Source: Mesostigma viride (Eukaryota; Streptophyta; Mesostigmatophyceae; Mesostigmatales; Mesostigmataceae). From it: DNA of 64,000 bases. Where the stretch lies: positions 62,501 through 126,500 of the forward strand of contig RPFO01002096.1 of the NCBI GenBank assembly GCA_009746045.1. Direction: 5' to 3'. Position 1 is the first letter of the stretch. Each line of letters opens with the position of its first letter. A program made the position numbers and the translations under genes. This document shows positions 31,610 through 41,852 of this stretch, one piece after another. The notes beneath the pieces are model-generated. The model saw only the letters and a list, made by a program, of their open reading frames with translations. It was not told the origin of the DNA and did no database searches.

Positions 31610-32122
31610 TTACTTACCGTGACATTTGCATTTATTAAAACCTCGCACCCTCTCAAATTGTAACACGCAGACGAAAGATTCATATGCAGCAACGTTTTGA
31701 TATTCCGTGTCTCCTACGTCCCTATCTATGTGGGCCAACCTTATCTCCAGAATGCCTCCGTTCCTAAAGAGATGTGGATTCCTTAAATTGAAATATGCGT
31801 GATCATTGATCAAAGAATAGTCGAAAATGGTCGTTGTTGCTGTTGTTTTTTTGCATATTTCTGATCCCAACACAACCCCTTGGTCCAAATTGTGCTCACC
31901 ACCCAAGAAACTGGGGGATACCAAGCCAATGAGCACATGTGGGGGGGTGCTTTCGATCCCTGCAATGGACGCAAAGTGAAGCCCGCCTCTCCAATCCCCG
32001 TCGATGATGGGAGCACTCGGATCTGGCTTAATTTTAAAACGAAATGCCGCGTTCTCGACGTCACTGTCACTCGATGAGGCCTCGCTGTCAAGTACTATCT
32101 GGTAATAATTTGGATAGTCCAT
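31610..32122 (-). CDS. PLV protein of unknown function, 170 aa, possibly structural
   Basis: ATG at 32122 (MDYPNYYQIVLDSEASSS) to a stop at 31610. A short acidic Ser-rich stretch at residues 12-22 is followed by a beta-rich body (GGLHFASIAGIE, HVLIGLVSPSFLGG, ILEIRLAHIDRD). The C-terminus ends in CVLQFERVRGFNKCKCHGK. Beta-strand content and position among capsid-region genes suggest a minor virion component. Its upstream sequence includes AACTAAATATCTATCC, resembling the A/T-rich boxes before other PLV genes. I know no family for it. Confidence 0.55.
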   Translation of the reverse strand: MDYPNYYQIVLDSEASSSDSDVENAAFRFKIKPDPSAPIIDGDWRGGLHFASIAGIESTPPHVLIGLVSPSFLGGEHNLDQGVVLGSEICKKTTATTTIFDYSLINDHAYFNLRNPHLFRNGGILEIRLAHIDRDVGDTEYQNVAAYESFVCVLQFERVRGFNKCKCHGK

Positions 32123-32160
32123 TGCTTACATGATATGGATAGATATTTAGTTATAGAGGC

Positions 32161-33801
32161 CTATGCTGGAGGAGTTAACGGTGCCCCCCACTTGTCTGCG
32201 AGGTAGCCGCGGATCACCTCAAGCTCCGCTGACGTTTTGGCGGTGTTGTAGATAAGGATCTCGCCGATCCACCCATCAAAAGCGCGACTCGTGTTGGACG
32301 AGTCTCCTCCAATAGAAAGATTCCCTGAACCAAGTATAGGATCCGATCCCACTCTGTCATAGCCAGCTCGTCCGTCGAAGCGGGTGAGAAAGGCGTTTGT
32401 ACTGCTGTTGCATGAAAGCGCCAGGACGTGTGCATTGTTGTCAAAGAACTGAGTCCTGGTGCTCACGGTGTCGCGTATAGCACCGGGAGTAAAGAGGAGA
32501 ACGATCTGGCTCTCTGACTGATAAGACATGAGGTAACAATCGCCGTTCGACGATCCAAGCATATATCCTCGGATACCCGTAGCACCCCCTAATTGTGGAT
32601 ACGTTGCAGTCGTTAGTTGTTTTGCGACTAGAAAAACACTCGCACTTGCCCCGATCGCATTCTAGAAATTGTTCACGGACTCTAACAAGCCAGACCGCGA
32701 GTTGATAAAGCGGAGGGACTGTTTCGAGTTTAGTTCCGTCGTGTCCAGCGTAGGACACTTGGAGGAAGTGGCCTGCGTCACGTGGTACCCGTTCGGCCCC
32801 TTGTCGTTCACTCGCATCACGTTCCCACCTGTCGTGTTTTGCTGGGTTGTGCCAGTGGTGTTGCTGAACACCGTGGCGCTGTCGGACGGATCGTACCACG
32901 CGAACAAATTGGGGTCTGTTGCGGGGTTGTAAAGTGGCGTATACGTAAAAGTAAGAGAGTTAGACGCCGAGTTCCCGTTACCCGACACGGAGTCTGTCGC
33001 CGCGTTGGAACCCACGCTGACGGTCGTCAACGTGTTCGAGGTTCCTGACACGTCGAACGTGTAAAAGGCCGCGTTTACCTGCACCAAGTTGGACGCCGTC
33101 CCGTTGGTAACGACGATGTCCCCGAGCGCGAAACCAGTGACTGACCGGCTGAAGGTGGCCGTCACGCCGACTGGGATCGTGGACGGTGTTGCCCCGGCCG
33201 AAGTCGCGAGGGTGACTGTAGGCGGCGGGGAGTAGGTGAACGCGACCGTGTTGGACTCGGCGTTTATGACCCCGAATTCGCCTACCGTCGTGCCATCGAC
33301 CACCCTCACGGTCGTCTGGGAGTATGGAGTGGTCGGTGTCACTGCGAACTGGTATGATGCCCCGGCCACCGGTTACCGACGACACTGTTCCGTTGTTCAC
33401 GTAGATGTCCCCGCTACCAAACCCGGTCACGGGCTTGTCAAATGTGACATCCATTGTGACGGGGCTTGTGGTTGGATACGTCCCTGCCGTTGTAGCAAGC
33501 GTGACGGCGGTGGAAGGAGGGGTGTAGGTGAATGATAACAGATTAGAGTCTTCGTTGTACGCACCAGACACCCCTGTTACCTTATTTTCTTTCACGGAAA
33601 CCGTGGTTGGGATCGAACCTGTGATATTTGTAATGTCAAAAAAGTAGGTCGCCGGTGCACCTAAAAATAGGCCGACTGCCGTTCCGTTTGTCACGTCAAT
33701 GTCTGATAGATCAAACCCCGTGACGTCTTCATTGAATGTCACCATAACGAGAACGGGGACATCCGATGGTGTAAGGTCCACTGTTGATAACCCAATCGTG
33801 A
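32161..33801 (-). pseudogene. PLV adhesin-like gene: Ig-like repeats plus LamG-like domain, broken
   Basis: The reverse strand encodes at least three repeats of a bacterial-type Ig-like domain, each with a FTYTPP-like ending, a T-x-P-V or I-P-V start and a central DI-V-NGT motif (DIDVTNGTAVG, DIYVNNGTVSS, DIVVTNGTASN). A C-terminal concanavalin/LamG-like domain follows (SLRFINSRSGLLES, AFDGWIGEILIYNTAKTSAELEVIRGYLADKWG). This layout is typical of surface fibres or adhesins and suggests host attachment. The gene is interrupted near its 5' end by the CACTA-like transposon (33802-39893); its start would lie at about 39977. Beyond the insertion it carries about two other breaks. Confidence 0.65.
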
Positions 33802-33825
33802 CACTAGGAACTCGGCTTTGAGAAT

Positions 33826-34135
33826 GGGTGAGAAATGGTGAGAAAGGTGAGAAAAAGGGTGAGAAATGGGTGAGAATGGGTGAGAAAGGTGAGAAAAAAG
33901 GGTGAGAATGGGGTGAGAATGGGTGAGAAAACACGTTTCTCACCCGGGTGAGATTGCCCCAAAAAGGTGAAAAAAGGGGAAAAACGTGAGAAAAATCTCA
34001 AAAAACAGGACGTGAGATAAGTGAGAAAAACGGGAGGTGTGAAACGTGAGAAAAGTGAGAAAATCAGGACGTGAGAAAAGTGAGAAAAGTGAGAAAAACA
34101 GGACGTGAGAAAAGTGAGAAAAGTGAGAAAACACA
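33826..34135. repeat. left subterminal repeat array of the CACTA-like element
   Basis: About 25 irregular copies of GGTGAGAAA / CGTGAGAAAAGTGAGAAA. The mirrored array (TTCTCACC/TTTTCTCA) is at 39565-39880 at the other end. Confidence 0.85.
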
Positions 34136-34289
34136 GCGCTGAAAAACACACCCATAATGCAATATGCTGGCAGCAGACACATGCATGCAGTGCCAGTAAC
34201 AACCGCTGTTCAAAACAGCACGAACAATAATGATTTTTTCATTAAATGTTTGAATAATTTTAATGTTTACAGCTGCAAGAACCCGTTGA

Positions 34290-34450
34290 TTCAACTATTC
34301 AACACTGTTATGGCGTTATGTACATCTTCGGCATTCAAATATGCCTTTTCAACACAGTCTGTTATGGCGTTATGACATCTTCGGCATTCAATGCCTGTTC
34401 AACACAGTCTGTTATGGCGTTATGACATCTTTCGCATTCAATGCCTATCA
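34290..34450. repeat. tandem repeat of about 52 bp, three units
   Basis: Units contain TGTTATGGCGTTATG, ACATCTTCGGCATTCAA and TGCC(T)TTTCAACACAGTC. Unit 1 is slightly longer. It lies inside the CACTA-like element and has no coding potential. Confidence 0.8.
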
Positions 34451-34979
34451 TCAAATACTATATGGTAGCTAGCTAACAAAGCGGGCCGGTCGACAGGGCG
34501 TCACATGCTGACTTGAAAGTGGAACCGCTTGCATTTTACTCTCGTGGTCCCTGCAAGAAATAAAGCAAACCGACACAATATACGCAAGAGGAAAAGAAAT
34601 CAGATCCTTGACATAGATGTAAGCGTTCTACAAGGATCTTGAGCTCAGCAAATGTGTATGGCAAATCATAATTCCATCAACATACAATTCTACACATCCA
34701 TGCATGCAAGAGGCCGGGGGAAAAAAAACAGGCCCTTGCAGATAAACATCTATACCTTCAAATGCCAAAATAATGACACCTATAATTCCCCCTAAAATGA
34801 AAGCAGTGCAAGAGACAAAAAAGACATCAGATCCTTGACATAGACATCACCATTCTACAAGGAAGAGCTCACCAGCACCTAACGGTCCATGCAGCAAATG
34901 TGTAGAACCCAACACTCACTCTTATGGCAAAGCAGCCCCATGTGGCAAGGCAGCACCATACACATGAATCACACCATGC

Positions 34980-35350
34980 GCCAGATGTCACACGAGCAAG
35001 GCACAACGTTGTCGTCGGATCAGAAAGCAACAAACGTGAAAACGCTAGCGGCCCAAATCTGAGATTCCGCGGAACACAGAAAATAAGAAAGCTCAGAAGC
35101 TACCAGCAAGGGATCGAACATATGACCTTTGGCATGATTTCGCGGCTGTGTGAGTCTCCTGATCCGAAGGCATCTCACTTAATTAACGTTTCGAAACAGC
35201 CAAACTGCGGAAAATCTCTTACCGGAGAGAGTTGCCAATATCAAGGAGACAACCAGCGCAGGCCAGAAATCGGGAGAATCCGGACCATGGTAGCTCGAGC
35301 CTGCCGTTATCTTGTCCGCGTTTTCGAGTCGTGCAGGATTATGAATATGA
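34980..35350 (-). mobile_element. diverged tRNA-like SINE relative
   Basis: On the reverse strand, TATGTTCGATCCCTTGCTGG contains a B-box-like GTTCGATCC. It is followed on the plus strand by GAGTCTCCTGATCCGAAGGCATC, which parallels GACGTCTCCGGATCCTAGGGCATC at 27085-27110. GGAGACAACCAGCGCAGGCCAGAA near 35250 also matches (in inverse) 27336-27362. It therefore looks like a diverged full-length relative of the SINE-3 copies at 26935 and 60590. An open frame of 148 codons through it (34924-35370) is probably incidental. Confidence 0.4.
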
Positions 35351-35379
35351 ATGGAGATGGAAATGTGTAGCCTTGTGCA

Positions 35380-36670
35380 TTGAAATTACGGCTGGCTGAC
35401 GTGAAGAGCGACTACATGACCTACACGGTGGGGCCGGAAACGGCTTGCTTGATTGTGTTTCATCGTGGGCAACGAGTCCAACAACTACTTTCTCTGGGCG
35501 GCAAACTGCGGCAAATTGAACGCAAACCTCATCATGAAATCTTGACCGTCGAAATCTAACAATCCGACGACTTATGCAGTATGCCGCGTAATTTTCTGTT
35601 GCGGGAGAGCCGTTGGGCCGGTTCCCGACGCGGGCGACCAGTGGTTTGCGTTAAGTTAACTTAGCTGAAGTTCCCCAAGCCGCATGATGGCTCTCATCGA
35701 CGGCCTCAGTCTATTGACGCGTCGGCCCGATTTTGGCGGCACCCAATTTGACCCCAACGGCACCTACCGACAAAGGGCATACGTACGTTTCACGCGCACC
35801 ACGACCTTCGAGCTCTGCTATGGCGGTGGTGCCGTGGGGCCCGCATCAGACTGCGGGCCCTTATCTGCTTTGGCGGTGCTGCCGTTGGGCCCGCATCAGA
35901 ATTCAGGCCCTTTATGCATGCGGGCCATTAATGCATGTTACTTTTTTAGTCTTCTGCATACAAATATGAAGCAATGAGGTCGTGTCCTCTGGATTTTTGC
36001 ACTGCAAATGGCATTTGCACCGTGTGCAGTTCCTGGACGTTTGGAAACATGCATGATGGCATGTGGCTAATGTAATGACTGACTAGCTAGACCGTTTCAG
36101 TGGTTTTTCATTTGCGGGTATTTCCTCGTAAATGGTGGGAAAGCGATCGCAGCAATGGTTCTCACCACTAGACACTCCCGGCCAGTGAAGCTCGAAAAAC
36201 ACGCCCTGATCAAGCAAGCTGTTTCCGGCCCCACTGTATAGGTCATCTTACAGTCGCTCTTTGCGTAAGCCAGCCATAATTTCAATGAACAAGGCTACAC
36301 ATTTGCATACTCTTTGCTTGGTTATCGGTGTGCCTTTGTTTGGATGCAGGGGGGATCGCTGTGCTGACACAACGCGGCAAGGGATTTGCTGGTAGAAGAT
36401 GCCCTTCCCAAGGCTGATTACAGCGACCCTGCGAATGGCGACGAGGCCTACTGGTGAGCCTTGTTTTTTGCAAATGCTACTTACGCCGTCTGCTTTGGTT
36501 ATTTTAATTCAGTCCTATTGAAAGGCGCCTTGGGATTAGCCATGCAATCATGTTTTACTGTCACAAAGCCAGCCCTAGTAATTAATATCTAGTTTGTTTG
36601 GTTTTACCCATCCGGGTGCCATGATCTTGCCGCCAGTAAAAGCGTCCTGTGTTGTATCTGTTCTATTTTT
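35380..36670. other. internal CACTA-like sequence, one possible exon
   Basis: This is mostly non-coding. Two near-repeats of GGCGGTG(G/C)TGCCGT(G/T)GGGCCCGCATCAGA occur at 35822-35905. An exon-like piece at about 36385-36452 has an open frame reading DLLVEDALPKADYSDPANGD and ends at TACTG-GTGAGCC, a good splice donor. The segment CTTTGCTTGGTTATCGGTGTGCC...GCTGTGCTGACACAACG (36308-36371) is repeated at 38401-38467, just before the open frame there. Confidence 0.35.
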
Positions 36671-36675
36671 TTTAA

Positions 36676-38374
36676 CCCCTAAATGGGCAGAAATACTGCC
36701 GATGCATCGGCTGTAACTTCACAATTTTGCAAACCAGATGCCATCCAACCCACCCATATCCAATGGCTGTCCTTGGGGGCCAAGCATGTCCATGAGTTGC
36801 CCTTCGGGTTGGTATATCACAACCTTACATATATGCAGGTTAGGCCATGTATAACTGCCGTCAAAGTTAGGGGGGTCAAGACGAGCGTTTTCATTTTTGG
36901 TAGAATGTGCATTTTGAATTATGTTGTAAGAGCTAGGCACCTACCACTTCAGGGATGATAAAAAATTAGTTGCTGAACAGTTTGAGCCATTGGGGTCATC
37001 ATTTGGGTGGGTATACCAGCAGTTACACCCAGTACAGCCCATAGGGGTACCGTTGGTAAAAAGCAACCAAGGGGGTAGGAGTGGGCATACTACCTACTAA
37101 TACCTACTAATATGGCCCCCAACCATGCCACACAATACATTTCCCTTCCACAATGATGGGGAAACATAACTGCATCATCACACTGCCCTTACATGGCACC
37201 TATGTGCAGGTGCCACCTTGTCCATGCACGTAGGTAACGTGGTACGGATACCCTACGCAAGGCATGCATTCTAGGAGGCAGCCACCAACAAACTAGTGAT
37301 TTTAAGCCTATTTCAGCTTGCCCTAGCAAGGATAAACTAGGCCTAAGCTGCTATAGCTTGCCAGGTGATGGCCAGCACACCTGGTGGCACATGCTGACAA
37401 TGGGAAGCTTCTACTCACCGGTTACATGCTTGATGATGCCACAGAGACCAGCCAACTGCCTCACACTCATGCAATATGTGTGTGGGAAATGTATAACAAA
37501 CATATATGGAGGTATTCAAACCCATACAGCCTCTAAAACTTATCACCATCACCCTGTGGCAGGTCAACTGACTGATGGAAGCATCTAAGAAGGGTGTTTT
37601 AGAAAGGGGCCAGGCCAGGGTCGAGAAAGAGCATGAATAATGCAAAAAGAATGTGCTACACAAGCTAGAACGTATATATAAACGTCAAACATCGATAGGA
37701 AAACGATGCTTAAGCTTTACCAGGCATGGATGGCGTTACCTTGGCCCAGGCGGTGGCCGCAAAATGGGGCATTTCGGCACACCAAAGTTGTGCAGCATGG
37801 TCGCTGGATTCGGCGATTTCTGGCCACCCTTGCACGTTTACGACTACTATGTATCATAAAAAGTACAAAGAAACCAATATATCCTTTAAAATACGCCGGA
37901 AAGGTATTGCTGTCAACGTTTCTATCGTCCGGCCTGATCGCAGTTTTTTCCAGCAAGAACGCTGCCGAAACCTATCAAATGGCATTCCCGCGAACCAAAA
38001 ATTGGCCTGTATCATCTTTAGGACGTATAAAATCAATATCTTAAGTTTGGCCAGAAAATTCGAACGCAAACGTAAATGCCATGCGTGGGCGCAAGCCGCC
38101 ATGGCCAGGTCGTCGTTTTCCGGAATGCACGTTGTACGCGAAAAAGTACCCTGACCCCTTGTACTTTGACCGACCAGAACACCTCTATAACTTTGTCAGA
38201 AGTATGCAAACCCTAGTACCATGCTGTGAGGAAAATTATAAACTTTCGATCTTCTCAGCTAAACTTTTCCTAATTCTCAATAGTTTTCGCGGCATTTGGT
38301 CCCCCGAGAAGGGGCCGACGTGTCGGCTGTAACTCAGTTTTAGGCGGAAAATCGGCAGCCAGACCATTTAGGGG
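36676..38374 (+). mobile_element. 1.7-kb TTAA DNA transposon, copy 2 (inside the CACTA-like element)
   Basis: 1,699 bp bounded by TTAA (36672-36675 and 38375-38378) with ends CCCCTAAATGG / CCATTTAGGGG. It is in the same orientation as copy 1 and nearly identical to the inverse-oriented copies 3 and 4. It lies in a non-coding, probably intronic, part of the CACTA-like element, making it a third-level insertion (host, PLV, CACTA-like, TTAA element). Confidence 0.9.
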
Positions 38375-38442
38375 TTAATAACCAATACTTGCAATAATAA
38401 TACTCTTTGCTGGGTTATCGGTGTGCGTTTGTTTGAATGCAG

Positions 38443-39385
38443 GCGAGATCGCTGTGCTGACACAACGTTCAACGTGCTTGCATGGGCATCATTAAACCTG
38501 ACGCCGCTTGTGCCGCAAGGCATTGTAGCGGCGTGTGGGGGCGTGAAGCGCTACGCGGATTCTTTCCACAAAGTCAGGATACACAGGTTCAACTACCGCA
38601 CGGAGGCTGCGGACCAATCCCAGGGAAAGCGGCACAAGAATGCGGGAGTTGCGGTGCATGGCCCGGGCGGTGTAGACTTTGGTTTCATTACACACATTCT
38701 GAAGGCCAGGTTAGAGTACCCACGAGGGGGCTGGGAATGGCAGCTGTTGTTGAAGGTGGAGCTTTTTGATCGCCTTCATGTCGCTCACCTGCCCCACGAG
38801 AGGTTGGTGGTCATCAGCAGCGCACAGGCCCCCAGGTCGTCGTGCCTTGTGTTGCCAGGTGCAGTGAGCTCAGTTGGGTATGTCGTCGATGAATGCTATG
38901 CTCCCGAAATGGTGGTAATCCCTGCCAAACTGCCATGGAGCATGGCACATCAGGCGCAATCTGCCCTCAGTAACCATGTGTATCACAGCGTGGCAGCAGA
39001 TTTCCCCACCATGCCGCAGTTTGAAGTGATTGAGGAGGGTGAGCCGATGCCACCGCCACCGCCTAGTGGCAAGAAGAAAGGCAAGAAGAAGGGGTCCAAG
39101 AAGAAGAAGGTGGCAGCGGCAGACCTAGGTGATGGCGACGTGGTGCGCCGCGCTGGCAAGGCACCTGCTCGAGGGCGCAGCCGCAAGCGTGGTGCTCCCA
39201 CAGATGCTGGACCTAGCCAGCCCACCGTTGTAATTGAGGAGGTCCCTATGGCAAAGAGGGCCAGTGGAAGGCAGCGTAAAGCTGTGAACTATTGCGACAC
39301 TAGTGGGGATGACACTATGTCATCAGAAGATGATGTTGATGCAAGCAACCCCTCGGACAGCAGTTCTGAAGAAGATGACTATTGA
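38443..39385 (+). CDS. 3' exon of a transposon protein, Lys- and Asp/Ser-rich C-terminus
   Basis: This is an open frame of about 313 codons after a GAATGCAG splice-acceptor-like site, ending at TGA 39383-39385. Residues 1-60 contain WASLNLTPLVPQGIV and RIHRFNYRTEA. Residues 75-120 (VDFGFITHILKARLEY, GWEWQLLLKVELFD) resemble the DUF4216-like regions that follow TNP2-type transposases in CACTA elements, though I am not sure of this. The C-terminal third is a charged tail: PPPPP, a KKKGKKKGSKKKK nuclear-localisation-like run, then a Ser/Asp/Glu-rich end (DTMSSEDD, SSSEEDDY). Upstream exons and the DDE transposase core are not evident. TGTAA-like signals are absent; AATAAAG follows at about 39530. 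Confidence 0.5.
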
Positions 39386-39564
39386 TTTAATTTGGGCATG
39401 ACAGCATTGTTTATGGAATGATGTGCTGTTTTATATTGTATGACAACCCTATATTAATTGCACCTTTGTGCACCCTATAATGCATATCAAAGTGGTGTTG
39501 AGTTTTTTTTCACGTTAAGGACTTAATGAAATAAAGCTCATGATTTTTCTCGTGTTACACTCTT

Positions 39565-39880
39565 GGTGAGAAATTTCTCACCACGTTGACTTGTGATTTT
39601 TCTCGTGTTAGTGATTTTTCTCGTGTTGGTGAGAAACTTCTCAATTTTCTCAATTTTCTCAAATTTTCTCACTTTTTCTCACCCATTCTCACCTTTTTTC
39701 TCACTTTAGGGTTTTTTCTCACCCCAATCTCACCAAAACCCCCTTTTTCTCACCAAAATCTCACCCTGGTGAGATTTTTTGCCTAGCGTTTGCGGAAAAA
39801 AATTGAGATTTTTCTCAATTTTCTCAAAAAATTCTCACAAAAGGTGAGAAAATTGAGGGTTTTGAGAAAATTCTCAGAAT
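39565..39880. repeat. right subterminal repeat array of the CACTA-like element
   Basis: Repeated TTCTCACC / ATTTTCTCA motifs in both orientations, mirroring the left array. It includes TTTAGGGTTTTTTCTCACCCC. It ends at TCTGAGTTCCTAGTG, the right inverted end. Confidence 0.85.
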
Positions 39881-40178
39881 CTGAGTTCCTAGTGGACCGA
39901 GGTACCAGGAACGCGGCGTTTATATAAAAGAGCGGGGCATATACCACTATCCAACAACATTTGTATAGACTAGTCATCGTTATTTTTTTGGATTTGGTAG
40001 CGGATATTTGAAGGTGGGGAGAAGGGGAAGTGCCTGCCTTACGGGAACTGTCATGGACAAACCAGAATCTGCCATTTCTGGGATGTCAAAAATCAACTTC
40101 AACCTGTTAAACGGATTAGCTGTGATGCTAGGGTCTCGAAAGTAGTCCATCGTTTGTCACTAGACACATATATATTTT

Positions 40179-41474
40179 TTAGAGGTACACGGCTGCCTGC
40201 CTGCCTGCAGCGATGTCCATCTTTGATTCGCACTCCGTGAAGATGTAGGAAATGCAGTCCGTCGCTCCCTTCTCGACTCGCAGCGTGACCACCGATGCCG
40301 TGCCACGAAGGTCAAGGCCGCTCATGTACTCTGGACCGGCACACGGCATATTAAGGTGACACGCCATCGTGAAGTTGTTGTTTAGCCACGTGGTGGGAGT
40401 CATACCCTCCCGGACACAGGACAAGACATTCCCTTGGTCACCGAACGCGGACAACAGATTGATCCACGCCTCGGTTGCGTTCGTACGGTATCCAGGCGCT
40501 AGGTTGGATCCGTTGATGTCGTATTGGTAGGAAGTCATACCATCCGCGATGTGATTGAACATCGTATTGCCGGATGCGTTGGTCACGTCCGCGCCGGCAG
40601 CAACCTGAATCGCCAGGAGTTTGCTGGCGGACGCGGAAGACAGCGACGCCTTGATGGCATAAGGAGAACGAGTCCCGAGCGACTGTTTGGTGGACTGCCA
40701 AGTCCGCCACTTGAAGGAGAGAGTTCCACCCTCGGCAAGCCTGGACGAGAAAATCTGGCCCACGATATCCTCTTGGAACCTGTACGTGTCGATGCTAAAG
40801 TGAATATTGCTCAGTTCGAAACCAACACCTGTCGCTGCTACAACGGCCACGATGCCATCGCCTGCTGAGGCTGCCTGCGCCACGCTAGGGAGCATCACCC
40901 CTCCGTCCATGAGTGTGATTCGGATCTCGATGGGAGGGAAGAGACTCAGATCCACGATCCGAGGCTCGCCGCTCAAGAATCCTAAAAAGTGATCGATGAC
41001 GCCGTCCACTGCGGTGTTCGCCTTCACGTTGTTCGTAAGAGTGCCAGCCACGTCAGCGGTGACGGTGTTGCTATTCTTCGACCAACCAGCAGGAGCCTGT
41101 GCGAGGTTGTACTCGACACCTCCGTGCACCGAGAGAAGAGTATGGAACAGCTGGGAGTAGTCGTTGATGCTATCGACGGTCTGCCCTCCTGCCAGCACCT
41201 CGAGGCGCCGGATGATAGAGGACGTGTACGCGGGGAACTTCGCGAACCCTGCCGTGGTCATCGGCGTCCCCGTGAAAAACATGGCGAAGGAATGCAAGTC
41301 CACGAACCCGGACGTGGGCAGGCGAACCGCGACCACGGATCCTTGTTTGATGCCGTCGCTGGCTGAGAGGGTGCTGAGATGCACTCGCTGAGTCGTGTGT
41401 TGGCCTAGCGCCTTCACGAGATATTGCATAGACTTTGGGATAGCGCGGGAGTACCAGGAGTTGTCAGAAGCCAT
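40179..41474 (-). CDS. PLV major capsid protein (double jelly-roll type)
   Basis: 431 aa, ATG at 41474 (MASDNSWYSRAIPKSM); a GTG five codons upstream is a less likely start. Its size, strand-rich composition and place next to the penton-like gene match the double jelly-roll major capsid proteins of Polinton-like viruses. Segments such as IKQGSVVAVRLPTSGFVDLH, FPPIEIRITLMDGG and GGTLSFKWRTWQSTKQSLG fit jelly-roll strands, and the N-terminal YLVKALGQHTT resembles the basic N-terminal arm. It would build the pseudo-hexagonal capsomers of an icosahedral particle. The frame looks whole. The AT-rich upstream sequence (AAAAATATCTAAC) may be a late promoter element. Identification is by pattern, not by database match. 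Confidence 0.75.
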   Translation of the reverse strand: MASDNSWYSRAIPKSMQYLVKALGQHTTQRVHLSTLSASDGIKQGSVVAVRLPTSGFVDLHSFAMFFTGTPMTTAGFAKFPAYTSSIIRRLEVLAGGQTVDSINDYSQLFHTLLSVHGGVEYNLAQAPAGWSKNSNTVTADVAGTLTNNVKANTAVDGVIDHFLGFLSGEPRIVDLSLFPPIEIRITLMDGGVMLPSVAQAASAGDGIVAVVAATGVGFELSNIHFSIDTYRFQEDIVGQIFSSRLAEGGTLSFKWRTWQSTKQSLGTRSPYAIKASLSSASASKLLAIQVAAGADVTNASGNTMFNHIADGMTSYQYDINGSNLAPGYRTNATEAWINLLSAFGDQGNVLSCVREGMTPTTWLNNNFTMACHLNMPCAGPEYMSGLDLRGTASVVTLRVEKGATDCISYIFTECESKMDIAAGRQAAVYL

Positions 41475-41504
41475 CGATGGTGTATACACTCGAGTTAGAT
41501 ATTT

Positions 41505-41831
41505 TTACTGAAGGAGCTGACCGAGTATAGGATTTTTAACTTTCGCCCCGTCCACTCTTCTCTCGAGATTCGATAGGGCGCTCAGCCCCGTGTTCGCGGC
41601 CGAGTACGCTTTCCCGAGGAGCGTACTCTTCGCGATCATGGTAGAGGGGACGTGCCCTAGCGCAGAATCGACGATGCTCGCGACCTGTTTCGCGGCTCGC
41701 GCCCCGTCTCCGATTTTCGAGATAACCTCTCCCGCGACGTGCCCGGCCTTCTTGACAGCCGACACGATCGCCGCCCCGTCGCCGACCCTCTTGATTGCGT
41801 TTCCAGCAAACTCGCCCACGCGTCTAGCCAC
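41505..41831 (-). CDS. small Ala/Val/Lys-rich PLV protein
   Basis: About 108-115 residues in a frame with amphipathic helices and Gly/Ala-rich stretches (AIKRVGDGAAIVSAVKKAG, ISKIGDGARAAKQVASIVDS, LSALSNLERRVDGAKV). The GTG at 41831 is in frame; no in-frame ATG precedes it within the short gap to the penton-like gene. Small cationic, amphipathic proteins between capsid genes are common in PLVs and adenovirus-like lineages, where they act as membrane-active or core proteins. That role here is only a suggestion from position and composition. Confidence 0.5.
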   Translation of the reverse strand: MARRVGEFAGNAIKRVGDGAAIVSAVKKAGHVAGEVISKIGDGARAAKQVASIVDSALGHVPSTMIAKSTLLGKAYSAANTGLSALSNLERRVDGAKVKNPILGQLLQ

Positions 41832-41852
41832 GTTTCCGATATCGCGCCAAAA

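Larger units (their letters stand above)
33802..39893. mobile_element. CACTA-like DNA transposon nested in the PLV
   Basis: 6,092 bp with inverted ends CACTAGGAACTC / GAGTTCCTAGTG and a possible 2-bp GA duplication. Both subterminal regions (33826-34135 and about 39565-39880) are packed with GGTGAGAAA-type motifs in opposite orientation, as expected for CACTA/EnSpm elements, whose transposase binds repeated subterminal motifs. It contains a rightward gene fragment (38443-39385), a 1.7-kb TTAA element (36676-38374), a 50-bp tandem repeat and a tRNA-like SINE relative. No complete transposase is recognisable, so it is probably a defective copy. It lies in the PLV adhesin-like gene. Confidence 0.75.

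Noticed and set aside
38492-39225. Reverse-strand frames under the Lys-rich transposon exon
   Set aside because: Low-complexity antisense of the KKKGKKK and PPPPP coding stretch.
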